This document shows positions 51,230-61,194 of a stretch of 64,000 nt of DNA, piece after piece. How positions within the stretch are numbered: the first letter of the stretch is position 1; every line of letters starts with the position of its first letter. Source of the stretch: Tenacibaculum gallaicum (GTDB lineage Bacteria > Bacteroidota > Bacteroidia > Flavobacteriales > Flavobacteriaceae); contig NZ_QUNS01000001.1 in the NCBI RefSeq assembly GCF_003387615.1, positions 186,001-250,000 on the forward strand, written 5' to 3'. The notes under the pieces were generated by a model that was not told the DNA's origin, made no database searches, and saw nothing but the letters and a program-made list of their open reading frames with translations. The position numbers and the translations under genes were made by a program.

Positions 51230-52999
51230 ATGTCGAACGACCTTTTGAAAAACATTCAAATTCCCGCTGATTTGCGCAAGCAAACATCAGAAGAATTACC
51301 ACAACTCGCCCAGGAATTGCGTGAGTTTATTATTGATGTGGTTTCCACAAAAGAAGGGCATTTAGGTGCAAGTTTAGGTGTAGTAGAACTCACCATCGCC
51401 CTTCATTATATGTTTGATACCCCGAACGATTTATTGGTTTGGGATGTGGGGCATCAGGCCTACGGACATAAAATTTTAACAGGAAGAAAAGATATTTTTC
51501 ATACCAATCGTCAATTTGATGGTATTTCTGGTTTCCCTAAACGCTCAGAAAGTGAATACGATACCTTTGGTGTTGGACACTCCTCTACTGCTATTTCAGC
51601 AGCTTTAGGAATGGCAATTGCTTCAAAACTTCAACATATTGAAAAACATCATATTGCTGTTATTGGTGATGCTTCTATTGCAAGCGGAATGGCTTTTGAA
51701 GCCTTAAATCATGCAGGAGACACGAATGCAAACCTTTTGGTTATACTCAATGATAATGCTATTGGAATTGACCCTTCAGTAGGCGCATTGAAAGATTATT
51801 TAACAAAAATTAAAGCTCCGCGATTAGAGATTGAACAACACAATATTTTTGAAGCATTAAACTTTGACTATTCAGGGCCTATTGACGGACATAATTTTGG
51901 TGAACTATTATCAGAACTAGAACGTTTAAAAAACATACAAGGACCTAAATTTTTACATGTAATTACTACCAAAGGAAAAGGACTACGACAAGCAGAACAA
52001 GACCAAGTAAGATATCATGCTCCTGGTAAATTTGATAAAATTTCTGGCGATGTACTACCAAAAGAAGAAAGTAAATACACCAAATTTCAAGATGTTTTTG
52101 GAAAAACTATTGTTGAACTAGCACAGAAAAACGAAAATATTGTAGGGATTACTCCCGCAATGTTAACGGGAAGTTCTTTAAAGTTCATGATGCAAGAATT
52201 TCCTGACCGGGCTTTTGATGTCGGTATTGCTGAACAGCATGCAGTGACCCTAGCTGCGGGTATGGCAACTCAAGGACTGATTCCTTTTTGTAATATCTAT
52301 TCTACCTTTTTACAACGTGCTTACGACCAAGTAATTCACGATGTTGCTTTGCAAAACCTACCTGTAATTTTTTGCTTAGATAGAGCAGGATTGGTAGGCG
52401 AAGATGGAGCGACACATCATGGGGTTTTTGACTTGGCTTATTTACGTTGCATACCCAACCTAATTGTATTTGCCCCTCGTAACGAAATAGAGCTACGTAA
52501 CATAATGTTTACCGCTCAACAAGGGTTGGAGCATCCAATAGCAATTCGTTACCCAAGAGGAAAAGGTAAATTAGAACAATGGCAGCTTCCTTTTAAAAAA
52601 ATTGAAATTGGAAAAGGAGTTTGTTTAAAAAAAGGAACTCAAATAGCAGTGCTATCTATTGGAACAATAGCTGATAATGTCTCAGAAGCAATAAATCAAC
52701 TTGAAAGCAACGAATCGGTTGCACATTACGACCTACGCTTTGTAAAACCTTTAGACAAACAACTTTTAGACACTATTTTTAAAAAATTTGATACTATTAT
52801 CACTGTTGAAGACGGCACTATCAAAGGTGGATTTGGAAGTGAGGTATTAGAGTATGCTTCCGAAGCAAACTATCAAGGAAAAATCAAACTATTAGGAATT
52901 CCTGATGAGTTTATACATCACGGTACGATTCAACAATTACAAGAAGTATGTGGGATAGACACTACTTCTATTAGAAAAACAATTCAAGATTTATTATAA
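51230..52999 (+). CDS. dxs: 1-deoxy-D-xylulose-5-phosphate synthase
   Basis: 589 aa from the ATG at 51230 (MSNDLLKNIQIP); a start further up would lie inside the -7 box. It condenses pyruvate and glyceraldehyde-3-phosphate, the first MEP-pathway step towards isoprenoids and thiamine/pyridoxal precursors. TPP-binding GDASIASGMAFEALNHAG, with an ILNDNAIGID segment and the RYHAPGKFD region, precede the transketolase domain (VGIAEQHAVTLAAGMATQGL; DRAGLVGEDGATHHG). The C-terminal domain has the ITVEDGTIKGGFGSEV segment. A terminator follows immediately. Confidence 0.96.
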   Translation: MSNDLLKNIQIPADLRKQTSEELPQLAQELREFIIDVVSTKEGHLGASLGVVELTIALHYMFDTPNDLLVWDVGHQAYGHKILTGRKDIFHTNRQFDGISGFPKRSESEYDTFGVGHSSTAISAALGMAIASKLQHIEKHHIAVIGDASIASGMAFEALNHAGDTNANLLVILNDNAIGIDPSVGALKDYLTKIKAPRLEIEQHNIFEALNFDYSGPIDGHNFGELLSELERLKNIQGPKFLHVITTKGKGLRQAEQDQVRYHAPGKFDKISGDVLPKEESKYTKFQDVFGKTIVELAQKNENIVGITPAMLTGSSLKFMMQEFPDRAFDVGIAEQHAVTLAAGMATQGLIPFCNIYSTFLQRAYDQVIHDVALQNLPVIFCLDRAGLVGEDGATHHGVFDLAYLRCIPNLIVFAPRNEIELRNIMFTAQQGLEHPIAIRYPRGKGKLEQWQLPFKKIEIGKGVCLKKGTQIAVLSIGTIADNVSEAINQLESNESVAHYDLRFVKPLDKQLLDTIFKKFDTIITVEDGTIKGGFGSEVLEYASEANYQGKIKLLGIPDEFIHHGTIQQLQEVCGIDTTSIRKTIQDLL

Positions 53000-53032
53000 A
53001 AAAGGTGAAATACTAATAATATTTCACCTTTT
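53000..53032. terminator. Bidirectional terminator between dxs and the phosphatase gene
   Basis: Thirteen-bp stem AAAAGGTGAAATA / TATTTCACCTTTT (53000-53012 with 53020-53032), 7-base loop. It starts right after the dxs stop and serves the convergent gene as well. Confidence 0.88.
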
Positions 53033-53049
53033 CAACTATTAAAAAATTT

Positions 53050-55743
53050 CTATTTCTTAATTATTTTTTTAGATATCTTCTTCTCTCCTAATTCATCATA
53101 TATTTCAACAATGTAGATTGAGTTACTTGAAATCGTGGAAATATCTATTGAATTATTAATCACAGGAGTCTCTATTACTTTTCTACCTGATACATCTACT
53201 ATTTTCGCTATCCAGAAAATCGTATTCTTTCCTCCTTTAATATAAACTCTATCAATCGTTGGATTCGGATAAATACTTATTTTTGAATTATTTGTTGCTT
53301 TCTTTTGCTTACTTCTTAATTGTGTTTTTGCAGAAGTATTCAAACAAACTTGTTTCGTTTCAGAAGAGTCAAAATTCCCTCCTGATGCTAATGTATCATT
53401 ATTACTATTCGTTATTTTATACGAACCGTTTCCATAACTACAGCAAATGCCATCACCATATGTATCATTAATTGTAAAGTCGTAACACCCTACTGGTAAG
53501 CATTTAGACACAGTTATTGCTTCTCCATTTCCTTCGGTATAATCTTCCCCACTCATTACAGTTTGTCCTGTACTATCCTTTAAATTCCAAGAAGTTTCTG
53601 AAGAATACTTGTCGAAGGTAATTATTACGTTTACATCCTCACAATTTGGGGTTTCTCCTCCTCCATCTCCATTATCTGGATTTCCAGTACTGTAAGTAAT
53701 TACTAATTTTGGTGCACTCGCACTAGTTCCATCATATGATTCTGCTGTTCGTTCTCCTGTTCCAGAAATATAAAACATCATTGAATTACCTGTTGCCCAA
53801 TTAGACTTGTTTACAACGTATTGTACCAATGATTTTAAATCTGGTGTTCTTTGTGCAGTCCCTGAAGCTCCAACTGAACTCCAAGAACTAGGATTCCAAG
53901 CAACCGATTGACTGTAATAACTTCTTGACGTAATATTATAGCTTTGAGAAGTAATGTCTGGCGCATTTGACGAATCTTGAATTTTGATGGCTAAAGATGT
54001 ACTCCCTGAATTTGTTTCATCTGTGGTAAATTGTATATATGCATTTGTTACCGTAGCATTTGCAGGTATATTTAAGTTTCTAAATAACATTCCTACATGT
54101 TGATTTCCTTTTGAACTTCCATCATACACTAATTCTAAATCAGAACTATTCATATACATTTGTCCTGATGATTGATACTGCTCTGCATCATCATTGGTGC
54201 TATTAATTGTTGATGTAACCGTCTTAGAAACATTTCCTACAAAAACCGTAATTTCTTCAGAAGTAGTTTCATAACCATCATTATCCGTAGCTTTTGATGT
54301 AATAGCGTATGATTGGTTATCAACACTAGGTGTCCAATTATACGAGTAAGGAGCGCTTGTATCAGATTCTACTAAAGAGTTGTTTACATAAAACTTAACA
54401 CTTGAAATTGTTCCATCACTATCATTTGCTGTAGCGGAAATTGTTACTGGAGTATTTACGGTATGTGATGATCCTGAAGACGGACTTGTAATTGTAACTT
54501 CTGGGTAGCTAACATTACTACTTATAATTGTTACTACACTTCCATTAGATGGATTCCATATATCTAAATTTGATGGTATTGTGAATGGATTTTGGTTTGA
54601 AACTGAACCTACACTATTAGCATTATCTACCTTAATAGTTCTAACTTCAATTTTAGATTCTTCAACAAAAATCCATTTAAACTGATTAAATGTACTAGCA
54701 TCTCTTGTCCAGTTTTTTGAATCGTTAGATGAGCGTAAAGGTGCTCCCCAGCAGCCTTCTCCTACATATATGGTTCCATTAGCATCATCTCTAACAAAAC
54801 CTTCATCGCAATTACTTCCGCTTGAACAAGGTTTTACTGGCCATGTTGTTTTTACTGTATGAGAATCTGATTCAAATACCAAATTCACTCCTTTATCATA
54901 AAACAATTGAGACCAACTAGAGTATTCATCATTTCCTTCTGATTTTGATGATACGTGTGGACGCATAGGTTTGTGATATTGAGCCGACTTCCAGATAGAA
55001 TTATTTGTATTTAACTTTTGACTTAACCATGAATACTGACTGCCTCCCGCAGAAATTTCTGAATTCAACGTATAGATTGTATATAGGTTGTTACCAAACG
55101 TTATGTCGTAATAAACACTTGTTGAAGGAACATTAAACAAATTATAAATACTATTATTTGAACCTTCATGGTTTCCTCTTGTGGGCACTATAGGAAACAT
55201 TCTTCCGTCGTTTGCAATCGTATATTGCCAATCGTAAAACCAATCTTGCCATTCAGAGCTTGAATCTCCGTTCGTCATATCTCCTCCAAAGAACACAGCG
55301 GTAGGCTTCAATTTAGAAACTAATAAATTAGCATTTCTTCTTGGGGTTCTATTGTTTCTTGAATCACCTCCTGCAATGAACGACATTTTATCATTGGTAC
55401 TTGGAGCTGTTTTAAACCAAAAACGACTGCTTACTCCTTGGCTATCTTTAATCACAAAATAATAATTGGTATTGGGGTTTAATCCAGTTAGTTTGGCAAA
55501 GGTGTTACTCATTCCTTTATAAGAAACTGAGCGATCTACAGATTTGGAATTTGGATAATTTGACCAATTGGTTCCGTTATCAGTCGTTCCATAGTACACA
55601 ATTGGATTAGATCCTGAAATTTGATTCCAACCAATCATTATGGTTGTTGCTGGATTGTCTGTGATGATTAATCGGTACTTATCATTAGAGGCATAAGTAC
55701 TAAGGACTGCTAATAATAACAGTGTTAAAATAGTTTTTTTCAT
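53050..55743 (-). CDS. Secreted purple-acid-phosphatase-like metallophosphoesterase with T9SS sorting domain
   Basis: 897 aa. Signal peptide (about 1-19), then a PAP-type N-terminal FN3-like domain (about 22-115). The metallophosphoesterase domain spans about 120-385, with FIAGGDSRNN, FFGGDMTNGD and RGNHEGSNN; the last motif is an atypical ESDSHTV. An Ig-like domain (about 415-505) is followed by a DNRLRE-type region (about 508-695), a module with the CCSYGNGSYKI turn (about 705-800), and a T9SS type A domain (about 820-897, SIYPNPTIDRVY). It would be anchored to or released from the cell surface, hydrolysing an organophosphate. An AT-rich promoter, TATATTTG, lies at 55785-55778. Confidence 0.9.
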   Translation of the reverse strand: MKKTILTLLLLAVLSTYASNDKYRLIITDNPATTIMIGWNQISGSNPIVYYGTTDNGTNWSNYPNSKSVDRSVSYKGMSNTFAKLTGLNPNTNYYFVIKDSQGVSSRFWFKTAPSTNDKMSFIAGGDSRNNRTPRRNANLLVSKLKPTAVFFGGDMTNGDSSSEWQDWFYDWQYTIANDGRMFPIVPTRGNHEGSNNSIYNLFNVPSTSVYYDITFGNNLYTIYTLNSEISAGGSQYSWLSQKLNTNNSIWKSAQYHKPMRPHVSSKSEGNDEYSSWSQLFYDKGVNLVFESDSHTVKTTWPVKPCSSGSNCDEGFVRDDANGTIYVGEGCWGAPLRSSNDSKNWTRDASTFNQFKWIFVEESKIEVRTIKVDNANSVGSVSNQNPFTIPSNLDIWNPSNGSVVTIISSNVSYPEVTITSPSSGSSHTVNTPVTISATANDSDGTISSVKFYVNNSLVESDTSAPYSYNWTPSVDNQSYAITSKATDNDGYETTSEEITVFVGNVSKTVTSTINSTNDDAEQYQSSGQMYMNSSDLELVYDGSSKGNQHVGMLFRNLNIPANATVTNAYIQFTTDETNSGSTSLAIKIQDSSNAPDITSQSYNITSRSYYSQSVAWNPSSWSSVGASGTAQRTPDLKSLVQYVVNKSNWATGNSMMFYISGTGERTAESYDGTSASAPKLVITYSTGNPDNGDGGGETPNCEDVNVIITFDKYSSETSWNLKDSTGQTVMSGEDYTEGNGEAITVSKCLPVGCYDFTINDTYGDGICCSYGNGSYKITNSNNDTLASGGNFDSSETKQVCLNTSAKTQLRSKQKKATNNSKISIYPNPTIDRVYIKGGKNTIFWIAKIVDVSGRKVIETPVINNSIDISTISSNSIYIVEIYDELGEKKISKKIIKK

Positions 55744-55777
55744 TGTGAGGGACTTTAAAGTTTACTAGTTGGTTACA

Positions 55778-55785
55778 CAAATATA
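55778..55785 (-). promoter_or_regulatory. -7 element of the phosphatase gene
   Basis: TATATTTG on the minus strand, a full match, about 35 bases before the ATG at 55743. Confidence 0.5.
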
Positions 55786-55914
55786 TTTTTTCTCTTTCAA
55801 ATTAATAGGTTATTTTTATTAAATTTAATTATATAATAACCTGATTAACATTCACATAACTATTGTTTTATGGTTTACTAATCTTATTTTAACAAACTAC
55901 ATACCCCCTATTTT

Positions 55915-55922
55915 TACTTTTG
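55915..55922 (+). promoter_or_regulatory. -7 element of the 55938 membrane-protein gene
   Basis: TACTTTTG, a full TAnnTTTG match, 15 bases before the ATG at 55938. Confidence 0.5.
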
Positions 55923-55937
55923 TTTAAACCTTTATTT

Positions 55938-56816
55938 ATGAACACTAAAACCCTTCTCAAATTTTTAAAAATCAGTTCTTTTTTCATTTTTTTTGGTAGA
56001 GCTTATCAGCACTTATTTTGGGATGCTCCATACAGAAGTTTCTTCTGGGATCAACAATTGTTAGAACCTGTAATTAGTTTTGTTTTTGACACTACTTGGC
56101 AATCGTATGTTACCAACCTAAACACCGACCATGCTATACAATTTCTTACCAAAAGTATTGGGGTTTTATATTTAGTATGCGCAGTTATTTCTATTATAAT
56201 TAATGAAAATTCAAAAAAATGGATGCGTAATATTTTAAAGTTAGGTGCAGTAAGTTTAGTTTTTTTAGCTTTAATAATTACAAAGGATAAATTTTATCAT
56301 CTTACAATGTTTTTTGAACACACCATTCAGTTCGGAGTTCCTATTGCTTTATTATATTTCTTAAAACACAAAAACACACCTCTTTTACTTTTTTATCTTA
56401 AGGTTTGTATTGCCCTCGCTTTTACCTGTCACGGAATGTACGCTATTGGTGTTTTTTATCCGTTACCAGGTAATTTTGTTACCATGACCTTAAACATATT
56501 ACCTGTTCAAGAAGAAATGTCTAAAAACCTATTATTTATAGCTGGTATTTTAGATTTCATTATTGCTTTTGCTATATTCATTCCTAAACTTTCAAAAATA
56601 GCTTTGCTATATGCTTGTTTTTGGGGACTCATAACTGCTTTTGCGAGAATTCTTAGTGGCTTTCATTATGATTTTTCCTTGAGTATTATACATCAGTATT
56701 TATACTTAACAATATATAGGCTACCTCACGGGCTAATTCCTTTGTTGGTTTATCTATACTTAGTCAAAAACAATTCTGAAAAGCCTAGAACTAACAACAG
56801 TTTGGTTTCTGCTTGA
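55938..56816 (+). CDS. Multi-pass membrane protein, unrecognised
   Basis: 292 aa from the ATG at 55938. Eight or so hydrophobic segments, with two short conserved-looking motifs: IFFGRAYQHLFWDAPYRSFF near the N terminus and FARILSGFHYDFSLSIIHQY near the C terminus. Aromatic and histidine residues (FTCHGMYAIGVF, FEHTIQFGV) lie inside the membrane segments. The DoxX-like fold is a possibility, but similarity is weak. It lies alone between two divergent or unrelated genes. Function unknown. Confidence 0.7.
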   Translation: MNTKTLLKFLKISSFFIFFGRAYQHLFWDAPYRSFFWDQQLLEPVISFVFDTTWQSYVTNLNTDHAIQFLTKSIGVLYLVCAVISIIINENSKKWMRNILKLGAVSLVFLALIITKDKFYHLTMFFEHTIQFGVPIALLYFLKHKNTPLLLFYLKVCIALAFTCHGMYAIGVFYPLPGNFVTMTLNILPVQEEMSKNLLFIAGILDFIIAFAIFIPKLSKIALLYACFWGLITAFARILSGFHYDFSLSIIHQYLYLTIYRLPHGLIPLLVYLYLVKNNSEKPRTNNSLVSA

Positions 56817-56942
56817 TTTATTTACTTAATATGTGAATGACACTTGATAAAATAAATTTGAAGTTGTTTTGTTTAACTTTCAGAAACTAATGGTTTGTAA
56901 GGTTTATATTCGCGAAAAATAACCCCCAAATATTTCAAAAAA

Positions 56943-58004
56943 ATGAAACTATTATTTAAAACTTTAGTTTGCTCTTCTTTTTTATTCCTATCGTGTAGTG
57001 ACAAAGAAAGTATCCCTAACATTGAACTTAAAACCTATTCTTTTGATTCTGAAACCAATTCTAGTTTAATGTTTCAAGACGGAGAGTCACAAGAAGTAAT
57101 GACTTCAGAATCTCGTATGTACGAAATTAGTAAAGTTATAAGGGTAAAGCCCATTGATCATAAAACTATAGAAGTCGCTAATTTTGCACCAATAGATATA
57201 GAAGATATAACTATTACAGCTACGATTGAGGCTGAAGGTTTTCATAAACCTATTAAATTATTTAAAATTGATAAAATAAGAGCTCATGGCAAACAAGAAA
57301 TTAACTATCCTTTTGTAGATAATTCTTCTTTATTTTTAAACACCAGTAATCAAGAGGTTGATCTTTCAATATTTAAAGAAACCGGTATAAATCCTGACAA
57401 TATTGTATTTGATTTTACTGGTGATAGCGAAATTATCCAGAAAATTAAAGGTTTACGTAAACTAAAATGGATGATAAAATACCACGACTTTGATACAGAC
57501 AATAATCCTGATAACAATTGGGCTGAAGATATTACTGCAAAAGACATTCGTCGATTTACAGGCTTAATGATTAACCTTGGTGTTGTTTTTGCTTCTGATG
57601 ATTTTAAAAATGACTTTATTAATGAAAATATAGTAGGCAATGACGGAACCACATCATTAACTAAAAGTGAGAAAGAAGAGGCTTACAATATCATTTTAAA
57701 CAAACCACGCTATAACTGTGGTAAAGTTGTTAATGTTTCTGGTTTAGGTGGTGGTGCAACCTTTGGTTTAGCAGAACATGTACTTAGGGATTATATTCGT
57801 AAAGAAACTGGCTTTATAACGGCACATGAAATAGGACATACTATTGGCTACAATCATTCTTCAAATATGACTTATCCTCATGAAGTAGATGGAGTAAGCA
57901 CTGGTATTAGTCCTGTCACTACTCGAATTATGAATCAGTTTTTTGAAAATGATTTATTTCCTGTAACATTAAAGAATTATTATTTATCATCCGATTTTGA
58001 ATAA
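56943..58004 (+). CDS. Metzincin-type zinc metalloprotease lipoprotein
   Basis: 353 aa. Lipoprotein signal with lipobox FLSC (Cys19). The active site HEIGHTIGYNH (295-305) fits HExxHxxGxxH, the three-histidine zinc site of metzincins, with a following Met309 (SSNMTYPHE) in the Met-turn position. The N-terminal 160 residues carry no recognised domain and have beta character (IDIEDITITATIEAEG). It should act at the outer membrane or surface. Substrate unknown. A TATATTCG -7-like box (56905-56912) is 31 bases before the ATG, and a strong terminator closes the gene. Confidence 0.85.
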   Translation: MKLLFKTLVCSSFLFLSCSDKESIPNIELKTYSFDSETNSSLMFQDGESQEVMTSESRMYEISKVIRVKPIDHKTIEVANFAPIDIEDITITATIEAEGFHKPIKLFKIDKIRAHGKQEINYPFVDNSSLFLNTSNQEVDLSIFKETGINPDNIVFDFTGDSEIIQKIKGLRKLKWMIKYHDFDTDNNPDNNWAEDITAKDIRRFTGLMINLGVVFASDDFKNDFINENIVGNDGTTSLTKSEKEEAYNIILNKPRYNCGKVVNVSGLGGGATFGLAEHVLRDYIRKETGFITAHEIGHTIGYNHSSNMTYPHEVDGVSTGISPVTTRIMNQFFENDLFPVTLKNYYLSSDFE

Positions 58005-58017
58005 TAAAATGACATAA

Positions 58018-58052
58018 AAAGAAAAGCGAACCAGATTGGTTCGCTTTTCTTT
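58018..58052. terminator. Bidirectional terminator between the metalloprotease gene and atpG
   Basis: Thirteen-bp stem GAAAAGCGAACCA / TGGTTCGCTTTTC (58021-58033 with 58037-58049), 3-base loop, A-run before and T-run after. Confidence 0.9.
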
Positions 58053-58063
58053 TTATGATAACT

Positions 58064-58079
58064 CTCAGAATATTCTGAG
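58064..58079. other. Perfect 16-base palindrome before the end of atpG
   Basis: CTCAGAATATTCTGAG between the terminator at 58018 and the atpG stop at 58093. As RNA it forms a short hairpin in the atpG 3' region; it may be part of a double terminator or protect the message end. Confidence 0.5.
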
Positions 58080-58092
58080 GAATTCTCTTTTC

Positions 58093-58953
58093 TTAGTTAT
58101 TTAAAGCTTCTGCTCCACCAACGATCTCTAAGATTTCGTTTGTAATTGCAGCTTGACGTGCTTTGTTATACGTTAATAATAAATCATCACGTAATTCCGT
58201 TGCATTATCAGTTGCTTTGTGCATTGCAGTCATACGAGCACCGTGTTCGGCAGCAAATGAATCACGAATTGCCTTGTATAATTGCGTTTTTAATGACTTA
58301 GGAATTAATTCTAAAATAATCTCCTCTTTAGATGGTTCAAAAATGTAATCTGAATTTACATTCTCATCTCCTTCAATTGGCTGAATTGGTAAGAACTGTT
58401 CTACTTGAGGTATTTGCGTTGCCGCATTTTTAAACCTATTGTAAATGATCTCTATTTTATCGTAAGATCCATCTACATATAAATCCATTAACTGTTCAGC
58501 TATTTCGGCAACATTGTCAAAAGTTAAGTCATCAAAAATACTACTTCTATTTTCAATAACTGTGTACTCTTTTGATAAAATGTCGTTTCCTTTTTTACCA
58601 ATTGTTAATAAATCAACAGCAGCATCATTGTATTTCTCGTTGATTGTTTTAACTGTTTCTTTAATAATAGACGAGTTAAAACCTCCACATAAACCTCTGT
58701 TAGAGGTAATAGTAACTAACAATACTTTGTTTATTTCTCTTTCTGTTGAATACACTCCACCTGCATCACTATCTAATGTAGCACTTAAGCTTTGTAGTAA
58801 TTCGGTAAGCTTAGATGAATACGGGCGCATTGCTGTGATTGCATCTTGAGCTTTTTTCAACTTTGCAGCCGATACCATTTTCATGGCAGAGGTTATCTGC
58901 ATTGTTGATTTAATCGAAGTAATTCTGTTACGTATTTCTTTTAAGTTTGCCAT
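58093..58953 (-). CDS. atpG: ATP synthase F1 subunit gamma
   Basis: 286 aa, the rotary central stalk of F1. It starts ANLKEIRNRITSIKSTMQIT, a family signature, and ends EITNEILEIVGGAEALNN, with coiled-coil N- and C-terminal helices. SDRGLCGGFNSSI-type motif is present as SNRGLCGGFNSSIIKE. It is the last gene of the atp run, 74 bases after atpA, a gap that holds a repeat-built hairpin. A double terminator follows. atpD and atpC are absent. Confidence 0.97.
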   Translation of the reverse strand: MANLKEIRNRITSIKSTMQITSAMKMVSAAKLKKAQDAITAMRPYSSKLTELLQSLSATLDSDAGGVYSTEREINKVLLVTITSNRGLCGGFNSSIIKETVKTINEKYNDAAVDLLTIGKKGNDILSKEYTVIENRSSIFDDLTFDNVAEIAEQLMDLYVDGSYDKIEIIYNRFKNAATQIPQVEQFLPIQPIEGDENVNSDYIFEPSKEEIILELIPKSLKTQLYKAIRDSFAAEHGARMTAMHKATDNATELRDDLLLTYNKARQAAITNEILEIVGGAEALNN

Positions 58954-58961
58954 ACTTTGTA

Positions 58962-59016
58962 GTATTTAGTATTGAGCACTGAGTATTGAGAAATTTCATC
59001 TCAATACTCAATACTA
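58962..59016. repeat. AGTATTGAG direct repeat with inverted copies, hairpin between atpA and atpG
   Basis: AGTATTGAG occurs twice at 58969-58990 with a variant AGTATTTAG just before, and twice inverted as CTCAATACT at 59000-59015. TGAGTATTGAG / CTCAATACTCA pairs over 11 bp (58980-58990 with 59000-59010), loop 9 bases. This could modulate atpG against atpA, or be a mobile intergenic repeat. Confidence 0.7.
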
Positions 59017-59027
59017 AAGTCTTTTTA

Positions 59028-60608
59028 TTAAGCTGAAAATTTAGCTGAAACTTCTTTAGCAGAGTCTCTTAAAGTATCAATTACTTCATCAGTTAATTTC
59101 CCTGCTTTTAAAGTATCTAAAGTATCTCTGTGCTTAGCATTTAAATACTCTAAATAATCTTTTTCAAATTCTTTCACCTTGTTTACAGGTACATCTTTTA
59201 ACAAGTTTTTAGAACCTGCATAGATAATAGCTACCTGATCTTCTACAGTGTAAGGATCGTTTTGAGCTTGTTTTAAAATTTCAACGTTACGCTTACCTTT
59301 TTCAATTACATTTAAGGTAGCAGCATCTAAATCAGAACCAAACTTAGCGAATGCTTCTAATTCACGGTACTGAGCTTGATCTAATTTTAACGTACCTGAT
59401 ACTTTTTTCATTGATTTAATCTGAGCGTTTCCTCCTACACGTGATACCGAAATACCTACGTTAATCGCTGGACGAACCCCTGAGTTAAATAAATCTGACT
59501 CTAAGAAAATCTGACCATCAGTAATCGAAATTACGTTTGTTGGAATATATGCTGAAACGTCTCCTGCTTGTGTTTCAATAATTGGTAAAGCTGTTAAAGA
59601 TCCTCCCCCTTTTACTTTAGATTTTAATGATTCTGGTAAATCATTCATTTCTTTTGCGATAGAATCATCTGCAATTACTTTTGCAGCACGCTCTAATAAT
59701 CTTGAGTGTAAGTAGAATACATCCCCTGGGTATGCCTCACGTCCTGGAGGTCTTCTTAACAATAAAGATACCTCACGATATGCTACTGCTTGTTTAGATA
59801 AATCATCATAAACAATTAAAGCTGGTCTACCAGTATCACGGAAATATTCTCCAATTGCAGCTCCTGCGAATGGTGCATATACCTGCATTGGTGCAGGATC
59901 AGATGCATTTGCAGCAACAATAGTTGTATATGCTAACGCTCCTTTTTCTTCTAACATGTTAGCAATAGCTGCTACTGTTGAAGCTTTTTGACCGATAGCT
60001 ACGTAGATACAGTACACTGGTTGTCCTGCATCATAAAATTCTTTTTGATTTAAGATAGTATCAATAGCAACCGTTGATTTTCCTGTTTGACGGTCTCCAA
60101 TGATTAACTCACGTTGACCACGACCAACTGGAATCATTGCATCGATAGATTTGATACCTGTTTGCATAGGCTCAGTTACAGGCTCACGGAAGATAACCCC
60201 TGGTGCTTTACGCTCTAATGGCATTTCGAAAGTTTCACCTTGAATTGGTCCTTTACCATCAATTGGTTGCCCTAATGTATTTACAACACGTCCTACAATT
60301 CCTTCTCCAGCTTTTAAAGAAGCAATTCTTTCTGTACGTTTTACAGTAGATCCTTCTCTTACTGAAGTAGAAGCTCCTAATAATACAACACCTGCATTAT
60401 CTTCTTCTAAGTTTAATACGATACCTTCTAATCCGTTATCGAATTCTACTAATTCTCCGTATTGTACGTTAGATAATCCATAAACACGTGCAATACCATC
60501 ACCTACTTGTAATACAGTCCCTACTTCGTTTAATGAAGCCTTAGACTCAAAATTTGTTAATTGTTCCTTTAAAATTGCTGATACTTCAGCTGGTTTAATT
60601 GCTGCCAT
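59028..60608 (-). CDS. atpA: ATP synthase F1 subunit alpha
   Basis: 526 aa. The non-catalytic nucleotide-binding subunit of F1. The Walker A is GDRQTGKST (about 170-178), the [12 protein letters not shown] segment gives motif 'DD-S-K-x-A', and the [20 protein letters not shown] stretch is the family signature. The N-terminal beta-barrel holds the delta-binding region. Ends about 21 bases after atpH. Confidence 0.98.
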   Translation of the reverse strand: MAAIKPAEVSAILKEQLTNFESKASLNEVGTVLQVGDGIARVYGLSNVQYGELVEFDNGLEGIVLNLEEDNAGVVLLGASTSVREGSTVKRTERIASLKAGEGIVGRVVNTLGQPIDGKGPIQGETFEMPLERKAPGVIFREPVTEPMQTGIKSIDAMIPVGRGQRELIIGDRQTGKSTVAIDTILNQKEFYDAGQPVYCIYVAIGQKASTVAAIANMLEEKGALAYTTIVAANASDPAPMQVYAPFAGAAIGEYFRDTGRPALIVYDDLSKQAVAYREVSLLLRRPPGREAYPGDVFYLHSRLLERAAKVIADDSIAKEMNDLPESLKSKVKGGGSLTALPIIETQAGDVSAYIPTNVISITDGQIFLESDLFNSGVRPAINVGISVSRVGGNAQIKSMKKVSGTLKLDQAQYRELEAFAKFGSDLDAATLNVIEKGKRNVEILKQAQNDPYTVEDQVAIIYAGSKNLLKDVPVNKVKEFEKDYLEYLNAKHRDTLDTLKAGKLTDEVIDTLRDSAKEVSAKFSA

Positions 60609-60629
60609 CTTATTTCTTTTGATGTATAA

Positions 60630-61187
60630 TTAAATTTTTGGAATGTAATGACCGTTGTCAAACTCTCTCCTTAACTCATTAAATTGGTTAGAGATACTTG
60701 CATCGTACTGCACATCTCCAACACGTAAGATAAATCCTCCTAAAATATCAGGATTCACTATATTTTCAATACTTGCATTGTTTCCTGTAAGGGCTACAAT
60801 TTTAGCTTGTATTTTATCTTCTAATTCTTTTGTTAAAGCTACTGCTGTGGTAACTCTAGCAACGTTGATGTTTTTGTGGTAATCGTATATAACAGCATAT
60901 TGCTTAGCAATAGACTCTAACATTACCATACGCTTATTTTCCTCTAATAAGTTGAATAACCCTTTTACAATGTTATCTACTTTATCACCAAAAAGTGCAT
61001 TTAAAACTTTACATTTATCTGCAGCTTTAATTACAGGACTTTTAAGCATAAGGTCTAAATCAGCGCTTTCAGCAATTGTATCAACTATTAACTTCATGTT
61101 ATCGTTTACTAAAGCTTCGTTTCCTGAATCTTTAGCTAAGTTTAAAACGGCCTTCGCGTAACGTAATGCTGCTCTTGCTTCTTTCAT
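60630..61187 (-). CDS. atpH: ATP synthase F1 subunit delta
   Basis: 185 aa. It links F1 to the peripheral stalk. The N terminus is KEARAALRYAKAVLNLAKDS (A-x-x-Y-A-x-A-L/V), and the end is VNPDILGGFILRVGDVQYDA, with the conserved G-G-x-x-x-x-x-G-D pattern. Between atpF and atpA, gaps of 7 and 21 bases. Confidence 0.96.
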   Translation of the reverse strand: MKEARAALRYAKAVLNLAKDSGNEALVNDNMKLIVDTIAESADLDLMLKSPVIKAADKCKVLNALFGDKVDNIVKGLFNLLEENKRMVMLESIAKQYAVIYDYHKNINVARVTTAVALTKELEDKIQAKIVALTGNNASIENIVNPDILGGFILRVGDVQYDASISNQFNELRREFDNGHYIPKI

Positions 61188-61194
61188 CTGCTGA

